Shown piece by piece: positions 61,170 to 64,000 of a stretch of DNA of 64,000 nt. The DNA is taken from contig CM060078.1 of the NCBI GenBank assembly GCA_030533445.1, positions 22,673,591 through 22,737,590 of the forward strand, written 5' to 3'. Position 1 is the stretch's first letter. Each line of letters starts with the position of its first letter. Made by a program: the position numbers and the translations under genes. The DNA comes from Cyprinodon diabolis (taxonomy: Eukaryota; Chordata; Actinopteri; Cyprinodontiformes; Cyprinodontidae). A model generated the notes under the pieces. The model had not been told where the DNA came from and ran no database searches. It saw nothing but the letters and a program-made list of their open reading frames with translations.

Positions 61170-61940
61170 TTGAGAGTTACATGTCTTTGATACTTGATTT
61201 CTGACTTGAGGATAAGGACATGAGACTTTTTTTAAACTTTCAAAACAATGACTTGTTTCCATCTCTGTCAAGATCACAAACTAATGACTTCACTAGGTTA
61301 AGTCTACAAATTCACATTCAGAAACAAAATCTTTCCCAGACAATCTTACCGGTCCATACAAGTTTTTTCTGTCTGCTGAATTACCTAGAGAAGTCCTTTT
61401 GAGAGATGCAAGAGACTTCAGGTCATTTTGGTCAGCGGTGGTTTTTATTCTGAAGCTCCCATGGATCCAATTTTTGCCCAGTCCCTTAGTAAATATTGAT
61501 TACCAAGGCAGGTGAGGGTTGCAGTGCTTTAGATGCCGTTTAAATTTATTTTGAGAACTCCTAGATGAATTGCTGGTGCCTACTTGAATTAACTTTGGTA
61601 GGTTCTCCACTCTTTTTCGTTTTCTCCATTTGTCCTTGTTTGTCAATTTTTACTGCTATTTTCACTTAAATCCATGCACAATACATATATTATTCTTATT
61701 CATTATTTAAAAGAGGGATAAATATATTATCATGTAGGGCCTGTTTGGTTTGAATAATTTCTTTCCCTTCATACATGAAATCATAATTTTTTAAACATAT
61801 TTTTATATTTATTAATCATCTTTGCCTGATACCAACATCTATTTAAATTAAACATTTATTTGTGAAAAATAATAAAATTTGTAATGAGGTAAAGAATCTT
61901 AAGTGCTCAGTACTTCTAAGTTATTGTTTTCCGCCTTCAG

Positions 61941-62124
61941 AGAGACAAACTACACAGTCAGGCCAGCAAACATGCAACAAACCCCACACCCACAACGATA
62001 TGTGGCCTTTTCATGCCAGCTGAAGAAGGAGCGCTTTGAGAAATGCCAAAATGCTGAGTATTGTGGGAGAGAGTGTGCAAGCCTGAAAAATCTCCAACGT
62101 CAGACTGCAGAGCTGGCAGAAAAA
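61941..62124 (+). CDS. Candidate exon of an unidentified plus-strand gene (weak)
   Basis: A 184-bp open segment between acceptor TTTTCCGCCTTCAG (AG at 61939-61940) and donor GAAAAA|GTGAGC (GT at 62125). It encodes a Cys-bearing stretch, FEKCQNAEYCGRECASL, then LQRQTAELAEKV. The CQNAEYCGREC spacing recalls the second half of a MYND finger, but the conserved Trp/His tail is absent. With no neighbouring exons recognised it may be chance. Confidence 0.2.
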
Positions 62125-62235
62125 GTGAGCATCACTGAGGACACTCTCTCACACACAGACACACACCTAGGCAGGGTGTGTGGTGCAAAAACAGAAGGGT
62201 GGCTGCATTGTGTAACGCATCAACACAGGCTATGA

Positions 62236-64000
62236 GGCAGTGTAGCGAGTCGGATGCACAGGCAAGCTGTCCGATCCGAGAGGGGAAGAAAAGTGAACAT
62301 AAAATAAAATAAAAAGACAGGTTAGAGGGTTTGGAGAAGAAACAGCTGGTTTAATGACATTACCTCTTACGCCTGCAACTTTTCAAGCAATTCTGTCAAC
62401 TAAAATGTCTTTTTAGAAATGTTCTTTTAAATTACAAATATAAGAATATTTGCCCTGTGTCAAAAAACAACTGCTCTTGGACTTTTATGAGATTCGGAAG
62501 GTGTTGCATCAGCTATTTCTGCCCAACAACATCTAATCAACCTGGCCTCTAATAAAAATGATCTAAATGGTGTAAAGGGAGCCATTCTCTCAAAATTAGA
62601 GACCTCTTTTAAATATGCTGGAGGAATCAGTTGGTTTTGGATATTTAACACAAAAATTGTCTAAAATATTTTTGCATACAGCCTCTTAACAGTTTAATGG
62701 TAGCTATGATAAATGATATGTTAAATCCCCTTCATTGATTTACTGATGGGGTCTGGCCTTTGTTTTGTTAACTTTTGCACATAATTTATGACTACAGCAT
62801 CTGTATCTGCCATCATCAAAGGTAGGAAAATGTATTTGCTACCAGATGTTTCTGTTGTATTTAAATTAGGATCTGTTTGGAAATTCAAACAGTAACAACT
62901 AAAACACTCAAGATCAAATGTATACAGAAAATTACGTTCTTGACTATATGTGAAAGTGTTCATGCACCTTTAATTTTTCATGTTTTTGTTGCATTACAAT
63001 GAAAAAAAAGGTAGATTTTTTTTATAATATACCAACACAACATATAGCATAACTATAAATAGAAGGAAACATATAATGGTTTCTACATTATTTACAAACC
63101 ATTTCCATGAAAACAAAAGGATTTAACATTCAACCCTCCACAGTAAATACTCAGTATGACAACTTAACTGCAATCTAGTCCATAAATACAGAAGAGCTTG
63201 TCCATATTACTTTGGAAAATAGGTAAAGCTCAGTCAGATTCTCTCAGTGTTGCCTCAGCATCTCTGTTGGAATTAGGCTTGGACTTCCCATCAACTCAAA
63301 TCATGATGCTGCAACAACCATATTTCACCATAGTGGAATTGCATTTTGCATGCATACAAAAAAGTTCAGTACGTTGTCATCTTAGCAGATCACATTTGTC
63401 CACATCTTTGCTCTCCCTTTCACTTAGATTCTAGCAAATTAAAATATATTTCTGCATATATTGACTTGCAATGTAAAAGCCAAATTTGTGAACTGTAAAA
63501 AGAATTGTGGTCCTCCTGTCAGTAGATTATTTGATGTACCTCTTGATTTTTCCAACTGAAATTGTTCCAGGGAAAGAACAGGATAGATACTAGAGGTGGT
63601 TCTGCACCGGTTCGTAGATAACATTTAAGACAAGAGTATTTTTACAAGGAGAGAGAGCGTTACATAACATACATGTACTGATAGAGTTAATCTTCAAGGG
63701 CAAAATCAACACAAAGATCAGTTTTCAGTGTGGTACAGGTGAAGCCCTGGTGGAGCGAGGAAACACCTGAGGGAACATTAAATATTCATTGAATACAGTG
63801 TACAGTAAGCAGGCCATCCGAGTCATTGCATCTGCTGCTCTGCCTCTTCTCTGCCGTTTGCGTGCGTACGATTCTGTTTGTCTGCGTGTAAAGGAGAAGA
63901 AAGAGAATCTACAGAGTCATGGTAATATCCATTCGGGAAGGTGCCGACCTTCGGGGGGGAACGTGTTGACACATGGCGACGTAACCTTGGCAACCAGCAA
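62236..64000. other. Right-edge intergenic DNA with transposon scraps
   Basis: 62960-63400 resembles a degraded fish DNA-transposon (GCTCAGTCAGATTCTCTCAG, AATTAGGCTTGGACTTCC, TCATGATGCTGCAACAACCAT). The last 300 bp are GC-richer (63836-64000) and could be the edge of a neighbouring gene. I see no open exon with homology. Confidence 0.4.

Noticed and set aside
46600..64000. fbxl14, the expected upstream neighbour by human synteny
   Set aside because: No leucine-rich repeat or F-box coding segment was found; it may lie beyond the window.
1..64000. CRISPR arrays, operons, rRNA or tRNA genes
   Set aside because: None seen. The tandem repeats present are simple microsatellites, and the GTTCGAAC-type box near 60.9 kb lies inside a transposon without a tRNA cloverleaf.

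Overview
The window is nuclear DNA of a teleost fish. Both single-copy genes are vertebrate orthologues cut into many exons with GT/AG introns. The rest is AT-rich non-coding DNA full of fish-type repeats: Tc1-like remnants, hAT and TTAA-flanked MITEs, and a Rex6/Dong-like (R4-clade) retrotransposon. I cannot name the species from the sequence.

Two genes lie head to tail on the minus strand. The first is adipor2 (adiponectin receptor 2). Its non-coding first exon and CpG-containing promoter sit near 17.1-17.36 kb, the first recognised coding exon is at 6994-7209, and coding exons follow at 2222-2398, 1282-1453 and 79-265. The gene runs off the left edge before the rest of its seven-helix domain. 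The second is wnt5b, complete in six coding exons between 46417 (start codon) and 30124 (stop), 371 codons, with a TATA box at 46587-46595. WNT5B followed by ADIPOR2 in the same orientation is also the human 12p13 order, which supports the wnt5b (not wnt5a) call.

By region: 1-17.4 kb is adipor2 with large introns, one holding a degenerate hAT element with a BED-finger remnant. 17.4-30.1 kb is the interval between the genes (MITEs, one long Tc1 remnant, no recognised gene). 30.1-46.6 kb is wnt5b; its two big introns carry an antisense, 5'-truncated LINE inserted in a (TA)n tract, a 0.9-kb TTAA-flanked palindrome, a CpG-rich patch and a miRNA-like hairpin near exon 3. 46.6-64 kb is upstream intergenic DNA dominated by DNA transposons, including a clear nested insertion. 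No fbxl14 exon (the human upstream neighbour) was found.

The gene content is ordinary. The most interesting points are: a 111-bp stop-free, in-frame intron in wnt5b, and a second intron, at positions where I recall none in human WNT5; four elements sharing TTAA flanks, several palindromic with start-Met ORF remnants in the centre; and the LINE, whose intact 3' reading frame suggests recent insertion. I saw no undescribed gene system.
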